This document shows positions 7,648 to 16,877 of a stretch of DNA of 64,000 nt, piece after piece (the first letter of the stretch is position 1; each line of letters begins with the position of its first letter). Location of the stretch: assembly GCA_902516435.1 (NCBI GenBank), contig CABXYF010000001.1, positions 1-64,000 on the forward strand. The letters are read 5' to 3'. Under the pieces are notes generated by a model. It worked only from the letters and a program-made list of their open reading frames with translations, did not search any database and was not told the origin of the DNA. This stretch comes from an uncultured Pelagibacteraceae bacterium (lineage in GTDB: Bacteria > Pseudomonadota > Alphaproteobacteria > Pelagibacterales > Pelagibacteraceae). Position numbers and translations under genes: made by a program.

Positions 7648-8388
7648 TTAAAAGTTCTTTAAATTTTCAAGCATTTTATCGTTAATTGCATCGCTTGAGG
7701 CTTTAATATTGATATTATTTTTATCACAATTAAGAATATCATTTACAATACCACCAGCTTCTTTAACCATAAGTGATCCAGCAGCAACATCCCAAAGGTT
7801 AATATGATTATGAAAAAAACCATCTAATCTACCTGCCGCAACATAAGCTAAATCTAAAGCTGCACATCCACTATAGCGCATATTTAAATCACAATATTTT
7901 ACTCCTTCATGGTTACTCCCAAACAAACAATTATCTAGTAAGTTTTTTTTCGAAACTCTCAACCTTTGATTGTTTAAAAATGCTCCTTTATCTTCTTCAG
8001 CAAAAAACATTTCATCTTTAATAGGATCAAAAATTAAGCCACTTATAATTTTTCCACTTGATAACAATGCAATAGAAATTGCAAAATGTGGAATACCATG
8101 AAGAAAATTTATTGTTCCATCTATTGGATCTATAATCCAAGTATTTTCATTATCTTTATTAATTATTGATCCAATTTCCTCAGAAAGAAAAGAGTAATTT
8201 TTTTTTGTTTTTTTTAGTTCCTCAATTAAAATTTTTTCTACATATTTGTCAGTTTTCGTAACAAAATCCTTAGGTCCTTTTTTTGATACTTGTAATTTTT
8301 CAATTTCACCAAAATCTCTGATTATAGCCTTTGAAGCTTTTTCTGCAGCTTTTATCATAACATTAAGATTTGAAGATATTGAAATCAT
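7648..8388 (-). CDS. suhB: Inositol monophosphatase family protein (SuhB-like)
   Basis: Mg-dependent phosphatase of 246 aa. Metal-binding motifs are all visible: EE in FLSEEIGS, WIIDPIDGTINFLHG near the centre, and WDVAAGSLMVKEAGG at the C-terminal side. Substrate is expected to be inositol monophosphate or a related sugar phosphate. E. coli SuhB also acts with the transcription antitermination machinery, and the position beside efp and rpmE would fit a housekeeping role. The gene is four bases downstream of efp. Substrate cannot be read from sequence alone. Confidence 0.9.
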   Translation of the reverse strand: MISISSNLNVMIKAAEKASKAIIRDFGEIEKLQVSKKGPKDFVTKTDKYVEKILIEELKKTKKNYSFLSEEIGSIINKDNENTWIIDPIDGTINFLHGIPHFAISIALLSSGKIISGLIFDPIKDEMFFAEEDKGAFLNNQRLRVSKKNLLDNCLFGSNHEGVKYCDLNMRYSGCAALDLAYVAAGRLDGFFHNHINLWDVAAGSLMVKEAGGIVNDILNCDKNNINIKASSDAINDKMLENLKNF

Positions 8389-8392
8389 ATTT

Positions 8393-8953
8393 TTAAATTT
8401 TTTTTATGTACTCTAAATTTCTTGTATCAATTATTACCTCGTCTCCTGACTCAATAAATGGTGGCACTTGAATATTTAATCCATTATCAAGAGTTGCAGG
8501 CTTGTATGATGACGAAACTGTTTGTCCTTTTAAAGCTGCATCTGTTGTTTCTATTTTACACTTTACCTGGTTAGGCAGCTCAACTGAAATTGGATTTTCA
8601 TTGTAAAAATTTACAGAAACCTCTAGATTTTCAGATAAAAGTTTTCCCTGATCTCCAACTACATCTTTTTTAATTTCTATTTGTTCAAAACTTTTTGGGT
8701 CCATAAAAAAATAATAAATTTCATCCTCATAAAGGTAATTAAATTTTGTTTCCTCTAAAGAAGCCTTTTCAACTGTTTCACTTGACCTAAATCTTTCATT
8801 TAACTTTGTGTTTTTTCCAACACTTTTCATTTCAACTTGTGCGAAGGCACCACCTTTACCTGGTTTAACATGCTGAGTTTTTAATACTTGCCATAAATCA
8901 TTCTTATACTCTAAAAGCATTCCAACTCTTATCTCACCAGCATTAATTTTCAT
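8393..8953 (-). CDS. efp: Translation elongation factor P
   Basis: The 186-aa protein has three domains as in EF-P: N-terminal KOW-like (MKINAGEIRVGMLLEYKNDLWQVL), then two OB folds, ending with IDTRNLEYI. The modifiable tip lysine is present in HVKPGKGGAF. EF-P relieves ribosome stalling at polyproline stretches. Its start ATG overlaps the stop of thiE by four bases (ATGA), indicating translational coupling. A beta-lysylation system (EpmA/EpmB) is not in the window. Confidence 0.97.
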   Translation of the reverse strand: MKINAGEIRVGMLLEYKNDLWQVLKTQHVKPGKGGAFAQVEMKSVGKNTKLNERFRSSETVEKASLEETKFNYLYEDEIYYFFMDPKSFEQIEIKKDVVGDQGKLLSENLEVSVNFYNENPISVELPNQVKCKIETTDAALKGQTVSSSYKPATLDNGLNIQVPPFIESGDEVIIDTRNLEYIKKI

Positions 8954-9564
8954 TTTAATCTCTCTAAAGCTTCTAAGGGTTTATATTTTTTATTATTCCA
9001 AATGTAGCCTGAGATAGCTAAAAAATTTGCATTGTTCAATAACAGTTTTTTATAATTTTCTGAATTAATCCCTCCAATAGCCACAATAGAGGTTTTAGTA
9101 ATTTTTTTAATCTTATTTAAAATTTTGATATTCGCCGCATATTTGGTTTTTTTTGTTTTAGAAGAATAAAAAGCTCCAAACGCTAAATAGCTTGCTTTAG
9201 CTTTTATAGCTTTCTTTGCTAAGGTTATAGAATTATGGCAAGTAATACCTATAATTTTTTTGCCAATTATCTTCCTAGCTTCCTTTATATTCATATCTTT
9301 TTGACCTAAATGACAACCATCAGCACCTAATCTTTTTGCAAGTATTGGATCGTCATTGATTAAAAATTTTACTTTATTTTTTTTACAGATATTTTTTATT
9401 TTTTGTCCAATCAAAATTTTATGTTTGAAGGAATATTTTTTGAGCCTCAATTGAAAAAAGCTAATTTTTCCTGTTTCTAGTAATTTTTGAAGATCTTTAA
9501 AAAATTTTTTATATATTTTGTTAGGAGAAATAAGATAAATAAATTTCTTTTTATTTACTCTCAA
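8950..9564 (-). CDS. thiE: Thiamine-phosphate synthase
   Basis: TIM-barrel enzyme of 204 aa that joins HMP-pyrophosphate and thiazole phosphate to make thiamine monophosphate. The signature runs FLINDDPILAKRLGADG, then HLGQKDM; phosphate-binding residues are in GITCHNS and IVAIGGIN near the C-terminus. It overlaps fba by 14 bases and efp by four, so it is carried within a glycolysis-translation operon rather than with other thi genes. thiD lies separately at 28509-29321, and no thiC is seen. SAR11 is known to need the HMP precursor, and this layout is consistent with that. Confidence 0.88.
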   Translation of the reverse strand: MRVNKKKFIYLISPNKIYKKFFKDLQKLLETGKISFFQLRLKKYSFKHKILIGQKIKNICKKNKVKFLINDDPILAKRLGADGCHLGQKDMNIKEARKIIGKKIIGITCHNSITLAKKAIKAKASYLAFGAFYSSKTKKTKYAANIKILNKIKKITKTSIVAIGGINSENYKKLLLNNANFLAISGYIWNNKKYKPLEALERLK

Positions 9565-10561
9565 GTTCTCTCACCCATTTGCCCTGAGCAGCCAATGTAC
9601 ACATTTTAGCTCTGTGATTAAAAGTTTTTTGAGTTCCCTCTACATCTTTTATATTTTTTGACCACATTTTAAGAGCACTTTGCTGAAGAGCTCTTCCATA
9701 TGAGTATGTCATAACAAAATTAGTATTGTTGTTTTTATTTATTAAATTTAAATTTTCTGTAGCTTCTGACTCAGACTGACCTCCTGACAAAAAGGCAATC
9801 CCAGGTACATCACTAGGAACTGAATTTTTAAGACACTCAAGTGTTTTGTTTGAAACTTCTTCACTAGATATTCTCTCTTTTGATTGGGTGCCAGATAATA
9901 TCATATTTGGTTTTAAAATAATTCCTGAAAGATCAACTTTATGCAAGATTAGTTCTTCAAAACATTTTTTTATAACTTCTGATGTTTTATTTAAACAAAC
10001 ATCTGAAGAATGTTCTCCATCCATTAATACCTCAGGCTCCACTATTGGGACCATACCACTTTCTTGTACTAAAGCTGAGTATCTTGCTAGTGCATGAGCA
10101 TTACTATTTATTGCTAGCCTGGTTGGATATTTATCACTTATAGAGTAAACCCCCCTCCATTTTGTAAATCTTGCACCAAGCTCATAATATTTTTTCAATC
10201 TATCTCTGAGGCCATCTAAACCCTCAGTAATTTTTTCTTCAGGAGAGTTTGCTAATTCTTTAGCACCTGTATCAACTTTAATTCCTGGCACAGCGCCTGA
10301 GGCTGAAATTAGGTCAGGGATTGATTTTCCATAACTTGTGGTTTGGTTTATTGTTTCATCGTAAAGAATAACTCCTCCAATACAATCTTTCATGCATTCA
10401 GATGAGAAAAGAATCTCCCTAAACAATAGTCTATTTTCTGGAGTAGAATTTACATTTACCGCTGCAAGTCTCTTAGTCATAGTACCATTGCTTTCATCTG
10501 CAGCAAGTATACCTTTACCGTTAGAAATTATTTTAAGTGCAATTTTGTTTAATTCTGACAT
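9551..10561 (-). CDS. fba: Class I fructose-bisphosphate aldolase
   Basis: Schiff-base aldolase of 336 aa, splitting or forming fructose-1,6-bisphosphate in glycolysis and gluconeogenesis. The class I markers are GKGILAADES near the N-terminus, TKWRGVYS, VPIVEPEVLMDG and the catalytic lysine K217 in GIILKPNMILSG. A class I enzyme is of eukaryote-like type; many bacteria use the metal-dependent class II form instead. It is the last glycolytic gene of the run tkt-gap-pgk-fba, its ATG immediately following the pgk stop. Operon placement suggests co-regulation of central carbon flux. Confidence 0.95.
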   Translation of the reverse strand: MSELNKIALKIISNGKGILAADESNGTMTKRLAAVNVNSTPENRLLFREILFSSECMKDCIGGVILYDETINQTTSYGKSIPDLISASGAVPGIKVDTGAKELANSPEEKITEGLDGLRDRLKKYYELGARFTKWRGVYSISDKYPTRLAINSNAHALARYSALVQESGMVPIVEPEVLMDGEHSSDVCLNKTSEVIKKCFEELILHKVDLSGIILKPNMILSGTQSKERISSEEVSNKTLECLKNSVPSDVPGIAFLSGGQSESEATENLNLINKNNNTNFVMTYSYGRALQQSALKMWSKNIKDVEGTQKTFNHRAKMCTLAAQGKWVRELESK

Positions 10562-11743
10562 TTATTGATTTAACGCGGTTATACCAGGAAGCTTTTTACC
10601 TTCAAGATATTCTAAAAAGGCTCCACCTGCAGTTGAAACAAAGTTAAAATCATCAACAGCCTTTATACTTTTTAATAATGAGACTGTATCTCCTCCACCA
10701 ACAACTGAAAAAATTTTATTTAATTTATTGTTTTTAATTATTATTTTGGCTATTTCAATACTGCCGTTCGCAAAGTTAGGGTTTTCAAAATATCCAGCAG
10801 GACCATTCCATAATATGGTCTTACTAGAATTAATAATATTTGTTATTTTATCAATAGTTTTTGGGCCAATGTCTAAAATCATTTCGTCGTTCAAAACTTC
10901 ATTTAATTTTCTTTTTTTGAATGATCCATTTAAGTCTTTAGATACAAGTACATCTTCTGGATAACTTATTTCACATTTTTCTTTTTTCGAAAGTGAAATA
11001 ATTTCTTCAATGATTTTGTTACAGTTTTTTTCTTTAACAGATTTTCCAATATTGTGACCAAAGTACTCAATAAAATTATTAGCCATAGCTCCTACAATAA
11101 TAATATTATCTAATTTAGGTAATAAATTTTTAATAATATCAATTTTGGTCGAAATTTTGGATCCTCCTATTATACAGGATATTGGTTTTGTAATTTCAGA
11201 GGTAATTTTAGTGAGGGCATCAATTTCTAAATCTATTTGTAATCCAGAAAATGAGGGCAGGAATTTAGAAATTTCAACAATTGAAGCATGTGAACGATGA
11301 GAACAGGAGAAAGCATCATTAACATAAATATCACCAAAACTTGCTAGGTGCTCTGCAAACTTATTATCATTTGTTTCTTCTTCTGCATAAAACCTAATAT
11401 TTTCTAACATTAAGATTTTCTCATCAAAATTATCGAAGAAATTCTTATTTTTAATTTCATTTATATTTTGTGTAATTAATTTCACATTTAAACCTAATTG
11501 CTCCTCTAAATTTTCACAAATTGGTTTTAATGAAAGTTCTTTTAAAGCCTTACCTCTTGGTCTGCCCACATGTGATAAAATAATAATTTTAGCTTTTTGT
11601 TTATTAAGAAATTTTAAGGTAGGTAAAATTTTATCTATTCTAGTTGTGTCACTTATTTTCCCGTTAACTATGGGAACATTTAAATCTAATCTTAGTAATA
11701 TTTTTTTATCCTGAAGATTTGTTTCGTTTTTAATACTTCTCAT
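10562..11743 (-). CDS. pgk: Phosphoglycerate kinase
   Basis: Two-domain kinase of 393 aa that interconverts 1,3-bisphosphoglycerate + ADP and 3-phosphoglycerate + ATP. Substrate-binding blocks are LLRLDLNVP, SHVGRPRG and the domain-linking IGGSKISTKI. The ATP-side landmarks are LWNGPAGYFENPNF and VVGGGDTVSLL. Its ATG overlaps the last base of gap, and its stop directly precedes the fba start. Length and motif order are typical. Confidence 0.97.
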   Translation of the reverse strand: MRSIKNETNLQDKKILLRLDLNVPIVNGKISDTTRIDKILPTLKFLNKQKAKIIILSHVGRPRGKALKELSLKPICENLEEQLGLNVKLITQNINEIKNKNFFDNFDEKILMLENIRFYAEEETNDNKFAEHLASFGDIYVNDAFSCSHRSHASIVEISKFLPSFSGLQIDLEIDALTKITSEITKPISCIIGGSKISTKIDIIKNLLPKLDNIIIVGAMANNFIEYFGHNIGKSVKEKNCNKIIEEIISLSKKEKCEISYPEDVLVSKDLNGSFKKRKLNEVLNDEMILDIGPKTIDKITNIINSSKTILWNGPAGYFENPNFANGSIEIAKIIIKNNKLNKIFSVVGGGDTVSLLKSIKAVDDFNFVSTAGGAFLEYLEGKKLPGITALNQ

Positions 11744-12750
11744 TAAGAGATTTTATGCAAATTTTCAGCTATATCACACATTCTGTTAGAAAAACCCCAT
11801 TCGTTGTCATACCAAGCTGAAATTTTACCCATATTTGCTCCTACCACACTTGTTAAAGACGCATCAACGATTGCAGAAGCTGAATGGTGATTGAAGTCAA
11901 CAGAAACTAATTTTTCATACGTGACTTCTAAAATTCTTTTTAATTCTCTTTTTGAAGCTAATTCAAATTCATTATTTATATTTTTTATATTAATTTTTTT
12001 TTTTGTACAAAAAACTAATTCTACTAGAGAAACATTCGGCGTAGGTACTCTCATCGCCACACCTTCTAGTTTTCCTTTCAAACTTGGAATTATTTCACCT
12101 ATTGCTTTTGATGCTCCAGTCGATGTAGGAACAATCGACTGGCTTGCAGATCGAGCTCTTCTTGGATCTTTATGAGAATTGTCCAAAATTCTTTGGTCAC
12201 TAGTAAATGAATGAATCGTAGTCATAAAACCTTTTTCAATTTCAAATTTTTTGTGAATGACATCTACAACTGGCGCCAAACAATTCGTAGTACATGAGGC
12301 AGCTGAGATTATTTTATCTTTTTTAGACAAGGTGTTTTCGTTAACACCAAAAACTATTGTTTTGTCTGCATTTTTGCATGGAGCAGATACAATCACTTTT
12401 TTTGCACCATTTTTAATATGAGCTTCAAGTTTTTCTCTTGAGTTAAATTTACCTGTACATTCCAAAACAAAGTCAACATTGTACTTTTTCCAATTAATTT
12501 TTTCGATCTTAGGCTCTTGAGAAAATGAAATTTTTTGTTTATTTATTATTAAATTATTTTCATCAAATCTAATATCAGCATCAAATTTTCCATGTATAGA
12601 ATCGTATCTAATTAATTTACCTGTACCCTCTGAATTTGATCTGTTATTAATATGCTGAATCTTTAAATTTTTATTTCGACTTTCAAAAATTGATCTGACA
12701 ATCATACGACCAATTCTACCCATTCCATTAATTCCAATTTTGATTGCCAT
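11743..12750 (-). CDS. gap: Glyceraldehyde-3-phosphate dehydrogenase, type I
   Basis: 335-aa enzyme with the Rossmann motif GINGMGRIGR, catalytic Cys153 in ASCTTNCLAP and His in TTIHSFTSDQ. The cofactor-selecting Asp of NAD-specific enzymes (end of the second beta strand) is replaced: the sequence reads HINNRSNSEG, giving Asn36-Arg37. The S-loop reads LDNSHKDPRRAR, without the Gly-Pro of the NAD-type enzyme. Both features lean toward NADP or dual cofactor use, as in GapB-type enzymes; this is inference. It is the only gap gene in view and lies between tkt and pgk. Confidence 0.95.
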   Translation of the reverse strand: MAIKIGINGMGRIGRMIVRSIFESRNKNLKIQHINNRSNSEGTGKLIRYDSIHGKFDADIRFDENNLIINKQKISFSQEPKIEKINWKKYNVDFVLECTGKFNSREKLEAHIKNGAKKVIVSAPCKNADKTIVFGVNENTLSKKDKIISAASCTTNCLAPVVDVIHKKFEIEKGFMTTIHSFTSDQRILDNSHKDPRRARSASQSIVPTSTGASKAIGEIIPSLKGKLEGVAMRVPTPNVSLVELVFCTKKKINIKNINNEFELASKRELKRILEVTYEKLVSVDFNHHSASAIVDASLTSVVGANMGKISAWYDNEWGFSNRMCDIAENLHKIS

Positions 12751-12752
12751 AT

Positions 12753-14711
12753 TTAATTTCCTATCATTTTTTTGGTTTTACTGACAATATTTGAAACTGT
12801 TAGTCCAAAATGTTTAAAAATATCTTTGTAGGGTGCACTCTTGCCAAATTCATTAATTCCAAATGTTAGACCTGAACTCCCCACATATTTTTTCCAACAA
12901 TCACTTGATCCAGCTTCTATTGAAATTTTAAATTTAGTTTCGTTTAAAATTTTATTTTTATATAATTTTGATTGTAGGTCGAAAAGCTCCATAGAAGGCA
13001 TTGATATAACCTTAGAATATATTTTATCTTTGGCTAATTTATGACAAGTTTCGATTGCCACATTAACCTCTGAACCACTTGCAAATATTGTTAAATTAAT
13101 TTTATTATTAGTTCTCAAAACTTCATAGGCTCCTAACGAACACTTGTTTACTTTTGTAAATGATTTTCTTATTGGATTTAAACCCTGTCTTGTTAAAGAT
13201 AAAATACTTGGTGTTTTAGAACTTTTTAAAGCATGTTCCCAACATTCAATTGTTTCAACTCTATCTGCTGGCCTAAAAACATTTAAATTTGGAATTGATC
13301 GTAAACCTGAGAGCTGCTCAATTGGCTGATGGGTTGGCCCATCCTCTCCAAGCCCTATAGAGTCATGCGTCATTACATAGATTACTCTTTTTTGCATCAA
13401 CGCAGATAACCTAATTGAAGGTTTACAATAATCAGAAAAAATTAAAAAGGTTCCGCCATATGGAATTAAATTTCCATAGAGCGCAATACCATTCATTATT
13501 CCACTCATTCCATGCTCTCTTACCCCGTAGTGAATATAATCTCCACTAAAATCTCCTGGCTTAATTATTTTTTGATATTTTGTTTTTGTGTTATTAGATC
13601 CTGCTAAATCAGCAGAGCCACCAATTAAGTTATGATTTTCTTTTGTTAATGCATTAAGTGTCATTTCTGAACATTTTCTTGTAGCCAAACTTTTAGGCTT
13701 TAAAATCGCATTTCTTTTTTCTCTTTTTAGAATACTAGATAAATTATTTTTTTTTATATTTTTAAATTTTGTTTTGTTTTTGTTAAATATCTTAATCCAT
13801 CTTTTTTCTTGAGTTTCACATCTTTGACCAATTTTTCTCCACTCTTTCAAAAATTTATTCGGAATATTAAAAGGTTTATTGTTCCAATTTAGGGCTTTTC
13901 TAACAAGTTCAATCTCTTCTAAACCTAGGGGACTTCCATGGGAGGACGCTTTACCTGATTTATTGGGTGAACCATATCCAATTTTTGTTTTACAAGAAAT
14001 AACAGTTGGTTTTTTTGCTTTTTGAACATTTTTTAATGCTTTAAATATTTCTTTTTCATTATGTCCATTTATTAAAATATAATCCCAACCATAACTTTCA
14101 AATCTTTTTTTAAAATTATCTGAAACAGCAAGATCAGTTGGACCGTCAATTGAAATTGAATTGTTATCAAAAAGCACTACTAAATTTTTAAGCTTCAAAT
14201 GCCCAGCTAAGCTCATTGCCTCATGACTTATTCCCTCCATTAAACACCCATCTCCAGCCAAAACATAAGTTTTGTGATTAATTAAATCATTTCCTAATTT
14301 TTTTTTTAAAATTTCTTCTGCGATTGCAAATCCCACTGCGTTTGCTATTCCTTGTCCAAGAGGTCCTGTTGTTGTTTCGATACCTGAATTTGGATGGTAT
14401 TCAGGATGACCAGCACATATAGAGTTTAGCTGTCTGAAATTTTTTATACTGTTTAATGAAATGCTCTTATATCCAGTCAAAAACAGTAAAGAGTACAACA
14501 GCATTGATCCATGACCTGCCGATAAAACGAATCTATCTCTATTCATCCAATCTGGATTCTTGGGATTAAATCTTAAAAAACTCTTAAAAAGCACGGTTAC
14601 AACATCCGCCATACCCATCGGCATACCTGGGTGACCAGAATTAGCTTTTTGGACTGCATCTATTGACAAAAATCTGATGCAATTTGCTAAATCATTGTGT
14701 AGTTTATTCAA
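12753..14711 (-). CDS. tkt: Transketolase
   Basis: 652-aa ThDP enzyme of the pentose phosphate pathway, moving two-carbon ketol units between sugar phosphates. The N-terminal block SIDAVQKANSGHPGMPMGMA, ThDP/Mg motif GDGCLMEG at 153-160 with NNS about 30 residues later, and the transketolase signature HDSIGLGEDGPTHQPIEQL are all present. Length is full. It heads the minus-strand tkt-gap-pgk-fba run; the start lies 51 bases from a divergent coiled-coil gene, so the promoter must be in that short space. Confidence 0.96.
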   Translation of the reverse strand: MNKLHNDLANCIRFLSIDAVQKANSGHPGMPMGMADVVTVLFKSFLRFNPKNPDWMNRDRFVLSAGHGSMLLYSLLFLTGYKSISLNSIKNFRQLNSICAGHPEYHPNSGIETTTGPLGQGIANAVGFAIAEEILKKKLGNDLINHKTYVLAGDGCLMEGISHEAMSLAGHLKLKNLVVLFDNNSISIDGPTDLAVSDNFKKRFESYGWDYILINGHNEKEIFKALKNVQKAKKPTVISCKTKIGYGSPNKSGKASSHGSPLGLEEIELVRKALNWNNKPFNIPNKFLKEWRKIGQRCETQEKRWIKIFNKNKTKFKNIKKNNLSSILKREKRNAILKPKSLATRKCSEMTLNALTKENHNLIGGSADLAGSNNTKTKYQKIIKPGDFSGDYIHYGVREHGMSGIMNGIALYGNLIPYGGTFLIFSDYCKPSIRLSALMQKRVIYVMTHDSIGLGEDGPTHQPIEQLSGLRSIPNLNVFRPADRVETIECWEHALKSSKTPSILSLTRQGLNPIRKSFTKVNKCSLGAYEVLRTNNKINLTIFASGSEVNVAIETCHKLAKDKIYSKVISMPSMELFDLQSKLYKNKILNETKFKISIEAGSSDCWKKYVGSSGLTFGINEFGKSAPYKDIFKHFGLTVSNIVSKTKKMIGN

Positions 14712-14762
14712 AATTATCCTGACTAGACTAAGAAGAATCTATTTAATACTATAACTATATAT
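14712..14762. promoter_or_regulatory. Divergent intergenic region of tkt and the zapA run
   Basis: This 51-base AT-rich spacer separates two head-to-head transcription units and must carry both promoters. On the plus strand a TATAAC (14749-14754) sits just before the 14763 start. No clear -35 boxes stand out. The call rests on gene orientation rather than a strong motif. Confidence 0.4.
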
Positions 14763-15086
14763 ATGAATTCTATAAACGAAAAAGAAAAAAAATTAATTTC
14801 AGTTTTGGATGAATTAAAAAATTTAGACCTTACTAATCCAAATTTACAAAATAGTATTGCAAACTTAAGTAAACAAAAAAATCAATTAGAAATTGAAAAA
14901 AATGAGCTGGAAAGTAAATACAAAGCATTGTTAGCTGAACATGACACTTTATCAAAAAAATTAGAGGAAATTAAAAACATGGAAAAACAAGAAGAAAGAA
15001 AGCAAATTGAGTTTTCAGAAAAAATTGATGAATTAAATCAGGAAACAGATACTTTATTAGAAGAAATTGATAAATGGCAAATGTAA
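14763..15086 (+). CDS. Small coiled-coil protein upstream of zapA (DUF4164-like)
   Basis: 107-aa, highly charged protein. From about residue 28 to 105 it is a nearly continuous heptad-rich coiled coil full of Lys, Glu, Leu and Asn, with no signal peptide or membrane span. A small coiled-coil gene directly before zapA is a common arrangement in alphaproteobacteria. Its last 13 bases overlap zapA, so the two are translationally coupled. A structural or cell-division accessory role is inferred from position only; I do not recognise a catalytic function. Confidence 0.65.
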   Translation: MNSINEKEKKLISVLDELKNLDLTNPNLQNSIANLSKQKNQLEIEKNELESKYKALLAEHDTLSKKLEEIKNMEKQEERKQIEFSEKIDELNQETDTLLEEIDKWQM

Positions 15087-15520
15087 ATATAAAATTTAAT
15101 AATAAAGAATTCATATTGTCCTGTGAGGATGGACAAGAAGAACATTTGGAAGAATTGCTAATCCAAATTAGCAAAAAGTTTAATAATTTAAAAAATGATT
15201 TAGGCAATCTAGGTGAGAATAAACTTCTGTTAATTACAGCAGTGAAAATAATGGATGAGTATTATGAGACTAAAAAAAAGGTTGAGCAAAAAAAAGATGA
15301 GTTTAAAGATTTGTTAAATAAATTTAAAGAGCTCAAATCTTTAGTTTACGAATATCGAGATAAGAAAGAGGATGAAATAAAAAAACTTAATTCAAATCAT
15401 GAAGATTTTAAAACTGAGATTGAGAATAATCAAAAAAAATATGAACAGTTAATAGATGAAGCAGCAGATCAAATATCAAATTTTGTAGAAAAAGCAAAAA
15501 TAGATAATCTATCCCAATAA
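15074..15520 (+). CDS. zapA: Cell division protein ZapA
   Basis: 148 aa. The N-terminal globular part VNIKFNNKEFILSCEDGQEEHLEELL, then LLLITAVKIMDEYYE, matches ZapA, which binds and cross-links FtsZ filaments. The C-terminal two-thirds is a long coiled coil (about residues 70-145), longer than in E. coli ZapA (about 109 aa). It starts inside the preceding coiled-coil gene. Four bases separate it from the folate cyclo-ligase gene, the usual neighbour, with no room between them for a 6S RNA gene. Confidence 0.82.
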   Translation: MANVNIKFNNKEFILSCEDGQEEHLEELLIQISKKFNNLKNDLGNLGENKLLLITAVKIMDEYYETKKKVEQKKDEFKDLLNKFKELKSLVYEYRDKKEDEIKKLNSNHEDFKTEIENNQKKYEQLIDEAADQISNFVEKAKIDNLSQ

Positions 15521-15524
15521 ATTT

Positions 15525-16067
15525 GTGATTAAATCAAAGTTAAGAGATAAAGTATTAAAAATAAGAAAAAAAAACTCAAAAAAATCAATCAGCATTAGTC
15601 CAAGTAATATTTATTCTTATCTTAAAAAAAAAAATTATAATTTAAAAATTATAGGTGGGTACTACCCAACAAACTATGAGATTGATGATTTAGAAATTTT
15701 AAATTATTTTTTTGACAAAGGTTCTACTATTTCACTTCCAAAAATTAAAAAAAAAAATCAAATGGAATTTTACAAATGGTATACGAATGAACCTTTATTA
15801 ATAAATAAATACGGTATACCAGAACCAGAAGCCAATAATAGAGTTTACCCAGATATTTTATTTGTTCCTTTGGTGGCATTTGACAAGGAATTAAATAGAT
15901 TAGGATATGGAGGTGGTTTTTATGACCGTTACATTCAAAAGATGTCAAAGATCAAAAAAATAGTAAAAGTTGGTCTTGCTTTTTCTTTTCAAAAATTAAA
16001 AACGATACCAACAAATAAGCATGATAAGAAATTAGATATAATTATAACCGAGAAAGATATTGTATAA
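15525..16067 (+). CDS. fthC: 5-formyltetrahydrofolate cyclo-ligase
   Basis: 180-aa enzyme converting 5-formyl-THF to 5,10-methenyl-THF with ATP. The family blocks are IGGYYPTNYEID, the substrate side GIPEPE, and the C-terminal PLVAFDKELNRLGYGGGFYDRYI. The start is GTG at 15525. Its stop overlaps the following ymdB start by one base. Known also as ygfA. Family call is firm because the GYGGGFYDR motif is diagnostic. Confidence 0.92.
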   Translation: MIKSKLRDKVLKIRKKNSKKSISISPSNIYSYLKKKNYNLKIIGGYYPTNYEIDDLEILNYFFDKGSTISLPKIKKKNQMEFYKWYTNEPLLINKYGIPEPEANNRVYPDILFVPLVAFDKELNRLGYGGGFYDRYIQKMSKIKKIVKVGLAFSFQKLKTIPTNKHDKKLDIIITEKDIV

Positions 16068-16867
16068 TGAAAATATTATTTTTAGGTGATGTGGTTGGTG
16101 TAGCTGGTTGTTCAAAGTTGACAAATAATCTTTTAAGTGAAATTAAATCAAAAAATATTGATTTTGTGATTGTTAATGGTGAAAATGCTGCTTCTCAAGG
16201 TGTAGGACTTACAAAAGAAATATGTAAAGATTTTTTTAATTGTGGAGTAAATGTAATTACAACAGGAAACCATGTTTGGGATCAAAAAGAAATTATGGAG
16301 TATATTGATAAAGAGGAAAGATTATTACGTCCTAAAAATCTTTTTGAACCCGCACCAGGAAAAGGATTTAATATTTACACAACAGATAACGATGTAAAAA
16401 TTGGTGTTTTAAATTTGATGGGAAACGTCTTTATGAAAAAGTGTGAAGATGTCTTTGAAGTTTCGAAAAAATTTTTAAATGAGAATAAATTAAAAGAAGA
16501 CTACGATATGCTCATAGTTGATTTTCATGGGGAGATTACAAGTGAAAAAAATGCTATTGGCCATTTTTTTGATGGTAAGGCTACTCTTGTAGTTGGAACT
16601 CATACTCATATCCCAACAAATGATGCAAGAATTTTAAACAGTGGCACAGGATATCAAACTGATGCTGGTATGTGTGGTGACTATGATTCTGTTATCGGCA
16701 TGAATAAAGAAAATTCGTTGAATAGATTTTTAAAAAAAAACTCCACGAAACATTTCCCTGCTATTGGTGATGCTACTTTGTGTGGTGTTATAGTTGAATG
16801 TAATATAAAAACTGGTTTAGCGAATAATATTCAGAGCTATATTTATGGAAATCAATTCAAAAGTTAA
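16067..16867 (+). CDS. ymdB: YmdB-family metallophosphoesterase (TIGR00282)
   Basis: 266-aa dimetal phosphoesterase. Metal ligands can be followed through FLGDVVG, VNGENAAS, TGNHVWDQKE, VDFHGEITSEKNA and GTHTHIPTND. The Bacillus member hydrolyses cyclic nucleotides in vitro and influences development; the role in alphaproteobacteria is not settled. It is one base overlapped with fthC upstream and 10 bases before yebC, a common alphaproteobacterial arrangement. Confidence 0.9.
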   Translation: MKILFLGDVVGVAGCSKLTNNLLSEIKSKNIDFVIVNGENAASQGVGLTKEICKDFFNCGVNVITTGNHVWDQKEIMEYIDKEERLLRPKNLFEPAPGKGFNIYTTDNDVKIGVLNLMGNVFMKKCEDVFEVSKKFLNENKLKEDYDMLIVDFHGEITSEKNAIGHFFDGKATLVVGTHTHIPTNDARILNSGTGYQTDAGMCGDYDSVIGMNKENSLNRFLKKNSTKHFPAIGDATLCGVIVECNIKTGLANNIQSYIYGNQFKS

Positions 16868-16877
16868 ATAAAAATTT

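Noticed and set aside
15521-15524. 6S RNA gene between zapA and fthC, a common alphaproteobacterial location
   Set aside because: Only four bases separate the two genes, so no 6S RNA can be here. It may be elsewhere in the genome.
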